From contig JADJWL010000008.1 of the NCBI GenBank assembly GCA_016716385.1, positions 186,001-250,000 on the forward strand: a stretch of DNA of 64,000 nt. The letters run 5' to 3'. Numbering within the stretch: the stretch's first letter is position 1; each line of letters starts with the position of its first letter. Made by a program: the position numbers and the translations under genes. Source of the stretch: Bryobacterales bacterium. GTDB taxonomy: Bacteria > Acidobacteriota > Terriglobia > Bryobacterales > Bryobacteraceae. This document shows, in pieces, positions 46,114 to 55,003 of this stretch. Below the pieces are notes generated by a model, which made no database searches, had not been told where the DNA came from, and saw only the letters and a program-made list of their open reading frames with translations.

Positions 46114-46539
46114 ATGGCTGAACTGAACATCGTCGAGAAGGTCATTGCCCTTGAAGCGGTCGAGCTGCTGAAGGCGCTCAGCCCGGAGCAGCTTTCGCGA
46201 ATCGCCTCCATCGCCCGCGAAGTGCGCTACAGGCCCGGGGAGACGATCTTCGAGCCGTCGGGCGGTGTTGACGCGTTATTCATCGTCCTCGATGGAACGG
46301 TCGACCTCAGCCGCGATGGGGTCTCGATCGTCACCGCGCGCCAGAACGAAGTGCTCGGGGCCTGGGCTCTGTTCGACGACGAACCGATGCAGGTCGCCGC
46401 CAAGGCGATCGATGACGTGCACCTTCTGCGCATCAACCGGGACGACTTCTACGACCTGCTGTCGGATAATATCGAAATAGCCGCTTCGATCTTCGCCACT
46501 CTCGTCCGGCGCTTTCGCAAACTCGTGGAACAGGGATGA
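46114..46539 (+). CDS. Cyclic-nucleotide-binding-fold protein with altered phosphate cassette
   Basis: 141 residues, a single CRP-type cNMP-binding beta-roll without a DNA-binding domain. The fold is visible from YRPGETIFEPSGGVDALFIVLDGTVDL to the C-terminal helix. The phosphate-binding cassette reads LGAWALFDDEPMQVAA, whereas cNMP binders typically have FGE...RxA; the Glu and Arg that hold the cyclic phosphate are Ala and Met here. It may bind another ligand or be a structural partner. It starts 7 bp after the transporter-HEAT gene and is followed 10 bp later by the histidine kinase. Confidence 0.88.
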   Translation: MAELNIVEKVIALEAVELLKALSPEQLSRIASIAREVRYRPGETIFEPSGGVDALFIVLDGTVDLSRDGVSIVTARQNEVLGAWALFDDEPMQVAAKAIDDVHLLRINRDDFYDLLSDNIEIAASIFATLVRRFRKLVEQG

Positions 46540-46549
46540 ACGCCTCCGC

Positions 46550-47395
46550 ATGAACGCAGATCCGCACAGCGAACTCGAGGCAGCCCGGCGCGAACTGGAC
46601 CAGGTGCGCGAACAGCTCGTCAACGCTTCACGCATGGCCGCGCTCGGCAGTCTGCTGGCTTCGATCATTCACGAGATCAACACGCCCGTGGGTTCTATTC
46701 TGTCGAACAACGAGACGATGCTGCGCTCCGTCGACACTGTGCAGAAGGCTCTCACGCCCGTGGCTGCCGAGTCGAAAGAACTCGCCAGGGCCGGCCGCCT
46801 GCTCGAGATGATGCGCGGGCTGGCGGAAGTCGACAAGCTGGCCTGCGAGCGCATTGCCTCAGTGGTCCGCGGACTCAAGACGTTTGCCCGCGCCGATGAC
46901 GCGAGACCCCGAGCGGCCGACCTCCATGAACTTATCGGCAATACGTTGAAGCTGGTCGGGTGCGAGTACCGCCGCCGCGTGAACGTCGTCACCGAGTTCG
47001 GCGATCTGCCCGAGATCGAATGCTATCCGCAGCGGCTGAGCCAGGTGCTGCTGAATATCCTGGTGAACGCCGGACAGGCGATCGAAGGCGAGGGAACCGT
47101 GACGGTCACGACGGCGCTCGAAGGCGGCCGGGTCCGCATCTCGATCGCCGATACTGGACACGGCATTCCGCCCGAGCTGATGCCGAAGCTGTTTTCCGGC
47201 TTCACGACCAAACCGATGGGCGTCGGTACGGGCCTCGGCCTGTCGATCTCGAAGCAGATCATCGATGAGCACGGCGGAACGATCGACGTCGACAGCGAAG
47301 CCGGCTCCGGCACCGTGTTCCACATCCGCATCCCGGTAGAGCAGGCCGGCACCGAACGTGCGCCCCAGAACAGCGAGCGAAAGGACCCATCGTAA
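46550..47395 (+). CDS. Cytosolic sensor histidine kinase
   Basis: 281 residues with no transmembrane segment. A short N-terminal coiled coil (~5-28) leads to the phospho-acceptor His41 (SIIHEINTPVG), then a HATPase domain with N-box NILVNAGQAI, G1 DTGHGIP, F-box LFSGFTTK and G2 GTGLGLSI. Because it lacks an input domain, it probably senses through a partner, most likely the cNMP-fold protein or the transporter-HEAT protein upstream. Its stop directly abuts the GTG of the response regulator. Confidence 0.95.
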   Translation: MNADPHSELEAARRELDQVREQLVNASRMAALGSLLASIIHEINTPVGSILSNNETMLRSVDTVQKALTPVAAESKELARAGRLLEMMRGLAEVDKLACERIASVVRGLKTFARADDARPRAADLHELIGNTLKLVGCEYRRRVNVVTEFGDLPEIECYPQRLSQVLLNILVNAGQAIEGEGTVTVTTALEGGRVRISIADTGHGIPPELMPKLFSGFTTKPMGVGTGLGLSISKQIIDEHGGTIDVDSEAGSGTVFHIRIPVEQAGTERAPQNSERKDPS

Positions 47396-47875
47396 GTGGC
47401 AATCAACGCGACACCGAAGATTCTTCTCGTCGATGACGAAGAAATGGTGCTGACGAGCATTCGCGCCTTCCTGACGCTCGAGACCGACTACGAGATCCTG
47501 ACCTATGCCGACGCCGAGGCCGCGCTCAAGGTGGCCGAATCCTCGCTCGTGGACGTCGTCATCTCCGACTACCTCATGCCCAAGATGAACGGGATCCAGT
47601 TCCTCGCCCGTGCGCGGCAGTTGCAGCCCGAGACGCCGCGCGTCCTTCTGACCGGCCATGCCGACAAGCAGAGCGCGATTCAGGCGATCAACGACGTGAG
47701 TCTCTTTCAGTACCTGGAAAAGCCCTGGGACAACCAGCAGCTTCTGCTCGTGATCAATGCGGCGATTGAGCGGGCCCGTCTCTACCGCGACCTGCGCGAC
47801 AAGATCGCCGAACTGGCGGCGGCCAATTTGAACCTGCGCGACATTCAGGCGCGCCTGCTGCGGGCGTTCTTCTAA
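47396..47875 (+). CDS. Response regulator receiver protein without output domain
   Basis: 159 residues from a GTG start immediately after the kinase stop. Receiver features: acidic pair in LLVDDEE, phospho-acceptor Asp in VVISDYLMPKMNG, Thr in LLTGHAD and Lys in LEKPWD; the KPW form and local sequence recall the receivers of RpfG-like HD-GYP or kinase-associated regulators. Residues ~125-150 form a coiled coil (LRDKIAELAAANLNLRDIQ) and there is no DNA-binding or enzymatic output. It should relay phosphate or act by protein contact. The end overlaps the convergent desaturase pseudogene by 4 bp. Confidence 0.95.
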   Translation: MAINATPKILLVDDEEMVLTSIRAFLTLETDYEILTYADAEAALKVAESSLVDVVISDYLMPKMNGIQFLARARQLQPETPRVLLTGHADKQSAIQAINDVSLFQYLEKPWDNQQLLLVINAAIERARLYRDLRDKIAELAAANLNLRDIQARLLRAFF

Positions 47876-48651
47876 CGGCGCCGCAGCGGCGCCGCCATCT
47901 GTGTGAACACGTTCCGCGGGTAGTCCTCGATGCCCGTGAAACCGAGCCGCCGCGGATCCCGCCGGAGCGGCGCGTACGCCGTACGGAAGAGCCAGTCCCA
48001 CACGGAGAGGGTGATCGCGAAGTTCCGGTTCTCCGGACCCGCTTCCGGATGGGTGTGATGCCAGATATGCATCTCGGGACTGTTCACGATGTACTTGAGC
48101 GGACCGATTCTCCACCGCAGGTTGGCGTGCGCGAAGTGTCCCACCAGGGTGTTGACCACGCCGTACCAGAACATGGCGGCGACGCCGAAGCCAAACCAGG
48201 CGGCCAGCGGGTAGAGCATCGTGCGGTAGACGACGACCTCGAACCAGTGGAACCGCCAGTTGCCGATCCAATCCATCTCTTCGATGCTGTGATGCACTTC
48301 GTGGAATCGCCAGAGCACCGGGACCCGGTGCAGCAGATTGTGAACTCACCACTGTGCGAAATCGAAAACGACGAGCAAGACGGCAATCTGGACCCAGAAC
48401 GGTTGGTTGCCCATCGCGCCCAGATAGAAAGACTCGCGCAGGTGCACAAGGTCCAGGGCACGGTCGAGAAAGGCGATCAAGTGGACCGATGCCGCGCCGG
48501 TCAGCACCCCAAGGTATTCGCCGTTGAAAACGAGATACGTGAGGTCGGTCCCGATGCCCCGCCGCAGAATGGCCCGGCGTTCTCGCGGCCAGAGACGCTA
48601 CAGGACCACGAATGCTAGCGACAACCCGAACAGCCAGACCGCATACACCAT
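47872..48651 (-). pseudogene. Sterol desaturase / fatty-acid hydroxylase with two in-frame stops
   Basis: Read leftwards from an ATG at 48651, the frame encodes a ~258-residue membrane di-iron hydroxylase. All His boxes are intact: HNLLH, HEVHH and HIWHH, plus hydrophobic segments. Two stops interrupt it: TAG at 48598-48600 (after FVVL) and TGA at 48346-48348 (after DFAQW, where homologues usually have a second Trp before VHNLLHRVP). Both are single-base changes from sense codons (for example GAG or CAG, and TGG). Only the part after the TGA (from about 48345) can be translated, lacking the first His box. A recent pseudogene or sequencing errors are possible. Confidence 0.8.
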
Positions 48652-48674
48652 GGCGCCCCCAATATTCTCCCAGA

Positions 48675-51600
48675 TCAGGCTCCGCCGTTGGGGCGAGCGG
48701 CGGGGAACTCGAGGATGAACGCCGCCCCCCGGCCGGGCTCGCTCTCGCACCAGACGCGGCCGTTCATCGCTTCCACCAGGCGCTTCACGATCGCCAGGCC
48801 CAGACCTGTTGAGTTTTCGCCGCCGGTCGGTTGCGCCGTGAGGCGTGCGAACTTCTGGAACAGCCGCTTCTGGTCCTCCGGCGAGATACCGGGGCCCTCA
48901 TCGCGGACCGCCGCCCGCACCGAGCCGTTCGAGGCCGCCACCTCCACCCAGACGTTGCGGTCCGGCGGCGAGTACTTCACCGCGTTCGAAATCAGGTTGT
49001 CCAGCACCTGCCCCAGCGGCCCCGGATCGGCCAGCACCGGCGGCGGCGCCTCGGGTCCGGCGAAGTGCAGTTGGATCCGCTTCGCCTCGGCGCGCTTCGT
49101 GTAATCGCGCATGGCCTGGCGGACCGTGGCGGCCAGATCCACGGGCTGCGTTTCCAGCTTCAACAGGCCCTGCTCGATGCGGTTGATGTCGAGCAGGTTG
49201 GTGACGATGTCGAGCATCAGGTTCGCGCTGCGGCCGACGCGATGGGCGATGTCGCCGACTTCGGCCGGATCCATGTCCGCGGCGTCCTCGTGCAGCATCT
49301 CGGCATAGCCCTTGATCGCCGACAGCGGGTTCTTCATGTCGTGCGCGGCGATGCCCATGAATTCGTTTTTTTCCTGGTTGAGCAGCGTGAGCGCCTCGTT
49401 CTGCCGGCGAATCTCCTGCGTGCGCTCCTCCACCACGGACTGCAGCCACCGGTTCTGCTCCCGCAGGCGCCGTGAGCGCCAGTTCGCCAGCAGCGCCATC
49501 GCCGCGCCCGCGCTGCCCAGGTAGAGCAGCCAGGCCCACCATGTCCGGTACCAGGGCGGCTCCACGGTCAGCGGGAAAACGGTCTCTTCGCTGACGGCGC
49601 CGTATAGATTCCGCGCACGGAGCCGCAGCGTGTAGTCGCCCTCGGGCAGGTTCGTATAGGCGCGGACGGCTTCCGGACTCCAGTCCGGACGCTGCCGGTC
49701 GAAGCCTTCGAGGAAGGCCTCGTACCGCGTCTGGCTCTCGTCTTCGAAGAACGGCAGGGCGAATTCGAAGCGCAGCGAATTGCGCGCGTGCGGGATGGCG
49801 GCGCCTCCCGCGACCGGCGTGCCGTCGTGGACAGAGACGACGCGGCGCAGCAGCACTTGTACGGGAAGATTCAACTGCTTCGGGACTGCAGCGTCGTAGC
49901 GTAGGATTCCTTCGGTCGTGCCGGCCCACAGCACGTCCCTGTCTCCGGAGAACAGGGCCGTGACGCCGGCGTTCGGACGGCGCAGCGGCCCAGGGTCCCA
50001 GCGGTAGCCGTCTCCCTCCGGCAGCAGGCGCCCGGAGAAGCGCTCCGAACCTAGCCAGATCTCTCCGCCGGCGCCTTCTGCGATCTCACTCACGGGCACG
50101 CCTGGCGGCAGCAACTGCCCCAGGCGATCTTCCGGGACAAATCGGCCGGACTCGAAGCGCAGCAGACCGCGGTCCGAAGCGAACAGCAGGCGTCCGAAAT
50201 GAGAAATGGGCGTACCGCGCCATCCGGGACGCCGGCCGCCGCGCCGAACGTCTCCACCGTGGCGTCCGGCAGGAGCCGCAAGAGGTCGCCGAACGGCTTT
50301 CCGAGCCACACTGTGCCGTCCGCCTCCTCGACGATGCGGTCCACCACCTGGTCGATGCCGCCGACCGGCTCGGCGGACCAGCCGGAGCTCGGCCGCAACC
50401 GCACGAGCCCGTCCAACCCGCCCGCATACACGACTCCGGGCTCGCGCCGCGATGCGGCTAGCGCCAGCACGACCCTTCCCTTGTACGCCAGGCGCGACGT
50501 TCCACTGCGAATCAGGTACACGCCGCCGTTGGCGGCGGCCAGGAGCCCGCCCTCCTGGGGCAGCAGCGCCCATACCTGTTCGGCAATGCCCGGCACGGGG
50601 ATGAACCGCGCGGGCCGTCCGCCGGCTCCCGGAGTCAGGACACGGACTCCCAGGCCATCGGCTGCGTAGAGGCGGCCAGCGTGCCGCGCAATGGCTACCG
50701 GCGCCGCGCGCGCGCCGGTGCGTTCGTCGAAATAGCTGAGCGGCGAGGGAATCTCGACGCGGGCCACGCCGCGGTCGAGCGCCAGCCACAGGCCTCCCTG
50801 GCGGTCCGGCGCGAGCGCATAAACCGTCGGATCCTGGAGTCCGGAACCGGTGTCGACGATGGCGCGAATCGCTCCGGCGAAATCGGCCAGCAGGACCCCG
50901 CCGCGCACGGTGCCGAACGCCGCCGTTCCGTCGGGCAGCAGCGCGCAGGCGAAGATCTGGTTACGGCGCACGTACTCCGCCGCCGCGTGCTCCTGTGGGA
51001 CGAAGGCTCCTCGCTCTCCCAGGAGGACGCCGTCTCGCGTCACCGCCAGCAGTCCGCCGCGCGGGTGTTCCAGCAGGCACCACGGTCCGGCGGATGCGAA
51101 CCGTTCGCCTCCCGGCACGCGCTCAATCGACTCGCCGTTGAGCCGGAACAATCCCTGCCGCGCCTGCGAGAGATACAGCGTGTCGCCCGCCCAGAACGAA
51201 CTGAACGCCGTCTCGCTCTGCCAGACGCGCACCGGCTCTCCCTGGCGCCAGCGGAACAGCCGGCCGAGTGTCGTGAAGTAGATGCCCTCGGCCGTGGCGT
51301 GGGTCTGCCAGACGTCCTGGAAGCGGCGGTGCTCTTCGGGCAGGCCGGCCGTGAGCGACGCGTACTGCAACAGACCGTCGGGGCCCGGTTCGAGATAGCC
51401 GAACTCTTCCTGCGCCCCGACGTAAATCCGTCCGTCCTGCCCGAGCGCGAGCGAGCGCACGACCGAACGGTTCGCCACCGGGATTGTGCGCCAGCGGACG
51501 CCGTCGTATTCGAGGACGCCGTCGTTGTTGGCGAAGTAGATCAGGCCGCGCGGGTCCTCGACGACGGCCCAGTTCTGCGCCTTGGCCTCGTAGTCGCGCG

Positions 51601-51724
51601 GCAGGTAGTTCTGGAGGAACGGCAGCCCCGCTTCCTGCGTCCATGCCAGCAAGGGCGACAGGAAGAGCCACGCCAGTAACGCATATCGGAACCCCACCTC
51701 GATCAGTCTACCGCTCCATCGCAA
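48675..51724 (-). pseudogene. Frameshifted propeller-type sensor histidine kinase
   Basis: One gene split by a single frameshift near 50204-50212; read through, about 1,016 residues. The first part (51724 to ~50210) has a signal peptide (LLAWLFLSPLLAWTQ) and two-component-regulator-propeller-like blades (GLIYFANNDGVLEYDG, GRIYVGAQEEFGYL). The second part (to 48675) completes the propeller, then a Y_Y_Y domain, transmembrane helix (WWAWLLYLGSAGAAMALLA), the phospho-acceptor H-box AAHDMKNPLSAIK, and HATPase with NAVKYSP, DEGPGI and GLGLAI. The indel fits loss of a C from a C-run (CGCCC on the coding strand). The kinase module itself is intact; artefact is possible. The last gene base is 24 bp before the desaturase start. 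Confidence 0.85.
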
Positions 51725-51753
51725 GGTCGATCTGACGCGCTATCCTGGCAACT

Positions 51754-51966
51754 GTGAGGACCACGATCTCTTCGCGGGGCAAGGTCACACTACCAGGGCG
51801 GCTCCGGCGGATGGACCGCATCGAACCCGGCCAGGAGTTTCTCGTCGAACGTCTCCGCCGGGGTGAGTATCGATTGACACAGCGGAAGGCTCCTCGAGGC
51901 GAAGGTGTCGTGGACTGGTTGCTCGCCTGCCCGCTCCAGGGCTATTTCGTTCCAATCGATTCCTAG
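51754..51966 (+). CDS. Orphan AbrB/MazE-type antitoxin-like protein
   Basis: 70 residues from GTG at 51754. The swapped-hairpin AbrB fold is seen in SSRGKVTLPGRLRRMDRIEPGQEFLVERL, matching the family pattern of Lys/Gly-x-VT-x-P, and the tail ends in DWLLACPLQGYFVPI. AbrB-type antitoxins normally precede a PIN-domain toxin, but here the next gene (minus strand) is a PIG-L deacetylase, so no toxin partner is present nearby. It may be an orphan transcription regulator or remnant. It is divergent from the broken propeller kinase (29-bp gap). Confidence 0.75.
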   Translation: MRTTISSRGKVTLPGRLRRMDRIEPGQEFLVERLRRGEYRLTQRKAPRGEGVVDWLLACPLQGYFVPIDS

Positions 51967-51978
51967 TGGCAAGCCCGC

Positions 51979-52842
51979 TCATCGCGGAAAGAGGCTGCTC
52001 AACTCCTCCGCGCCGGGACGCCGCCCGTATTCACACAGTTCGAACGATTCCGCGTGCCGGATCGTCCGCGCGCGCTCGGCCCCGTACCGCCGCGCCGCAG
52101 CTTCCCGGGCGGCTTCGCTGAGAGACTGCGCCCGCATGCCGCCCAGCCACTTCCTGCGCGCGTCCGCCTCGCGCGGCACCTGGTCGAGGCGGTGATCGAG
52201 CCAAGGCAGCCACTCGTAGAACTGCGAAACATGTGCGTCGAGCGCGTTCACCTTCCTCTCCCAGACATCGTCGATCGCCACGACGACGTCGGGCCGGAAC
52301 GGCGCTGGTTTCTGGAAGCCGTCCTGGTAATAGAGAAAGACGGGGTTGTCGCGCAGAGCGGGCGAATCGGCCACGACGTTCGGGACTACTACGAGGAACG
52401 CCGCGTCCTGCACCAGCACGCCCGTATAGCGGTGGTCGGGGTGGTAGTCGTTCGGACGCGGCGCGACAACGACATCGGCCTTCCAGTCGCGGATGGCGCG
52501 GATGATCTGCTTGCGCACGGCGAGAACCGGTTCCAATTCGGCGTCATGGTTATCGAGAACCTGGTATTCCGCGATGCCGAAGCGGCGCGCGGCTTCCTGC
52601 GTTTCGAGGTAGCGCCGCCGGGCCAGCGTGCCGCCGGCCATTTCGTGGTGTCCCGCGTCGCCGTTGGTCACCGACAGGAACTTCACCGCGTGTCCCGCCG
52701 CGGCGAGCTTGATGGCCGTTCCGCCGAACTTGAGGTCGCAGTCGTCGGGATGGGCCCCGATCGCGATCACCCGGAGTTTCTTATCCTGCGCCATGGTCCC
52801 GGCCGCCATGAGCAGCGTGAGGAGGAATACCTGCCATTTCAT
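51979..52842 (-). CDS. PIG-L/LmbE-family deacetylase, exported
   Basis: 287 residues with a signal peptide (VFLLTLLMAAGTMAQ). The PIG-L motif GAHPDDCDLKFGG binds zinc, with the second metal motif in RPNDYHPDHRYTGVLVQDA. The family removes N-acetyl groups from sugars, for example N-acetylglucosaminyl lipids or thiols. The ATG at 52842 starts the signal peptide; an upstream in-frame region overlaps the quinoprotein gene. It follows the quinoprotein by 23 bp, so the two may be co-transcribed. Confidence 0.92.
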   Translation of the reverse strand: MKWQVFLLTLLMAAGTMAQDKKLRVIAIGAHPDDCDLKFGGTAIKLAAAGHAVKFLSVTNGDAGHHEMAGGTLARRRYLETQEAARRFGIAEYQVLDNHDAELEPVLAVRKQIIRAIRDWKADVVVAPRPNDYHPDHRYTGVLVQDAAFLVVVPNVVADSPALRDNPVFLYYQDGFQKPAPFRPDVVVAIDDVWERKVNALDAHVSQFYEWLPWLDHRLDQVPREADARRKWLGGMRAQSLSEAAREAAARRYGAERARTIRHAESFELCEYGRRPGAEELSSLFPR

Positions 52843-52865
52843 GGCCTCCAGACTAGCAGAGACCC

Positions 52866-54977
52866 TTACTGCTTCAGCGCGAACGCAACGTACGTCCCGC
52901 CGGACTTCGCGCCGCTCTTGCCGCCGCCCGCGCCGATCACGATGAACTGCCGGCCGTTGATCTCGTACATCGCCGGGGTCGCGTTGCCTGACGCCGGCAG
53001 TTCCGTTTGCCACAGCAGCTTGCCGGACTTCTTGTCGAACGCGCGGAACTTCCGGTCGTGGTTGGTCGCTCCGATGAAGAACAGGCCGCTCTTCGTCACG
53101 ATGCCGCCGCCGTAATTCTCGCTGCCGGTGTTCGTCATGCCTTGCGCCGCCAGTTCCGGAAATTCGCCGAACGGGATCTTCCAGGCAATTTCGCCGGTGG
53201 CCAGGTTGATCGCGTTCAGCGTGCCCCACGGCGGCTCGATCGCCGGATAGCCGTCGGGATCGAGGAACTTGTTGTAGCCGTCATGCGTGTACTTCACCTC
53301 GTAGGGCGACACCTCGCCGGCGCCCGCCGCCCGGTCTTCGCCGGTCAGGACGAAGTTGGCGATTGCCTCCGCCGCGGTGTCGCCCAGGTGGCCGAAGCCC
53401 GGCATGCGCCCGACGCCCTTCTGAATCACCCCCACCATCTGCGCCTGGTTCATGCGTTTGCCAAGCCCGAGGAGGGTCGGGAACTCGGGCGGGCTGCCCT
53501 TGCGGTCATCGCGATGGCAGTTGGCGCAGTTGCGGTTGTAGAGCCCGCGTCCGCTGGCCACGCCGCGGGGCAGGGTCCTCGGCACCAGGCGAAGAATCCA
53601 GGCCATCTCGTTGGCGTTGACATAGAGCAGATTCGTCTCCGGGTCGTACGCCGCGCCTCCCCACTCGCCGCCGCCATCGAAGCCGGGAAACACGATCGTT
53701 CCCTCCTGGCTCGGGGGCTCGAACTGTGGTCCGCTGCGGACCTGGCGGAAGCGCTCCCGCGCGATCCGGTTCGCCTCCGGCGTACGCTGGGTCAGCATGT
53801 CTTCGGTCAACATCTGCCGCGAGAAAGCCGGTGGCTTGCGCGGCAGAGGCTGGGTCCTCGCCAGCAGTTCACCCTCGATCGGCGACGGCGGGACATCCAC
53901 TTCGTCGATGGGAAACAGCGGTTCCCCGGTCTCGCGGTCGAACACGAGCACATGGCCGCTCTTGGTGATCTGCGCGACGGCGTCGATGCGCTGCGTCCCG
54001 CGGCGGATGGTGACCAGCGCCGGCGCGGACGGAAAATCGCGATCCCAGACGTCATGCCGGACGGCCTGGAAGTGCCACTTGCGCGTGCCGGTCCGGGCGT
54101 CGAGGCAGAGCAGGGTATTGGCGAACAGGTTGTCGCCGTGCCGGTTCGCCCCATAGAAGTCGTAGGCGGCCGACCCCGTCGGCGCGTACACCAGGCCTCG
54201 CTCGACGTCGAGCGCCATCCCCGCCCAATTGTTGGCCGCGCCGAGGAAGTCGCGCGCATTCTCGGGCCAGGTCTCGGCGCCAAACTGGCCGGGCAGCGGA
54301 ATCGTGTGGAACGTCCAGCGCAGTTCGCCGGTGCGTGTGTCGAATGCGCGGATATCGCCTGGAGGCGACGGCAATCCCTCGCTGCAGAGGCTGCCCAGGA
54401 TCAGAAGGTTTTCAAAGACGACGCCAGGAGTCGTGGCGGAAATCGTGACGGTCTTCGGATCGCGTCCCAGGCCTTCCCGCAGGTCGACACGGCCGTTGTC
54501 GCCGAAACCGGCCGCCGGCTTGCCCGTCTTCGCGTCGACAGCCCACAGCCAGTTCCGCGCCACGAGGAAGATCCGCGAGTTCGTGCCGTCGGTCCAGTGC
54601 GAAACGCCGCGGTTCCGGAGGCGCCGACGCCCAGTCTCTTCGGGCAGCGGATCGAAGCGCCACACGAGTTCCCCGGTTTCGGCATTCAGCGCGACCAGAA
54701 AGAGTTGGGGGGTCGTCGTATACAGGATCCCGCCGACAACGATGGGGTTGCACTGCATCTCCGAGCCGTCGAACGCGTCGCCCGTGTCATAAGTCCATGC
54801 CACATCGAGGTTGCTCACATTGCCGGGATCAATCTGCGTGAGGGTCGAGTAGTGGATGTTATCGGGGCCTCCGCCAAACGCGGGCCAGCCGCGGTACGGC
54901 GCATTGCCGCCGCCAGACTGGCACGCCGCAAGCAGGGCGGCAAGAACGATCAGACTCGGAACAGTGGCACGCTGCAC
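52866..54977 (-). CDS. Lipoprotein PQQ-dependent dehydrogenase with inserted cytochrome c domain
   Basis: 703 residues from a GTG at 54977 (in-frame GTG at 54998 is an alternative). The signal ends in LAALLAAC, a lipobox, so it is likely an envelope lipoprotein. The rest is an eight-bladed quinoprotein propeller (WPAFGGGPDNIHYS, ALNAETGELVWRF, AVDAKTGKPAAGF, CLDARTGTRKWHFQ, ...). A c-type cytochrome domain with CANCH (about residues 481-485) is inserted before the last blades. Such quinohemoproteins oxidise alcohols, aldehydes or sugars. The substrate is unknown. It overlaps nothing but starts 27 bp after the patatin stop. Confidence 0.9.
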   Translation of the reverse strand: MQRATVPSLIVLAALLAACQSGGGNAPYRGWPAFGGGPDNIHYSTLTQIDPGNVSNLDVAWTYDTGDAFDGSEMQCNPIVVGGILYTTTPQLFLVALNAETGELVWRFDPLPEETGRRRLRNRGVSHWTDGTNSRIFLVARNWLWAVDAKTGKPAAGFGDNGRVDLREGLGRDPKTVTISATTPGVVFENLLILGSLCSEGLPSPPGDIRAFDTRTGELRWTFHTIPLPGQFGAETWPENARDFLGAANNWAGMALDVERGLVYAPTGSAAYDFYGANRHGDNLFANTLLCLDARTGTRKWHFQAVRHDVWDRDFPSAPALVTIRRGTQRIDAVAQITKSGHVLVFDRETGEPLFPIDEVDVPPSPIEGELLARTQPLPRKPPAFSRQMLTEDMLTQRTPEANRIARERFRQVRSGPQFEPPSQEGTIVFPGFDGGGEWGGAAYDPETNLLYVNANEMAWILRLVPRTLPRGVASGRGLYNRNCANCHRDDRKGSPPEFPTLLGLGKRMNQAQMVGVIQKGVGRMPGFGHLGDTAAEAIANFVLTGEDRAAGAGEVSPYEVKYTHDGYNKFLDPDGYPAIEPPWGTLNAINLATGEIAWKIPFGEFPELAAQGMTNTGSENYGGGIVTKSGLFFIGATNHDRKFRAFDKKSGKLLWQTELPASGNATPAMYEINGRQFIVIGAGGGKSGAKSGGTYVAFALKQ

Positions 54978-55003
54978 GGTGATTTCGCAGGATACCACTG
55001 GAC

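Noticed and set aside
48346..48348. TGA in the desaturase as a selenocysteine codon
   Set aside because: The position is normally Trp, no SECIS-like stem is obvious, and a second stop (TAG) occurs in the same gene.
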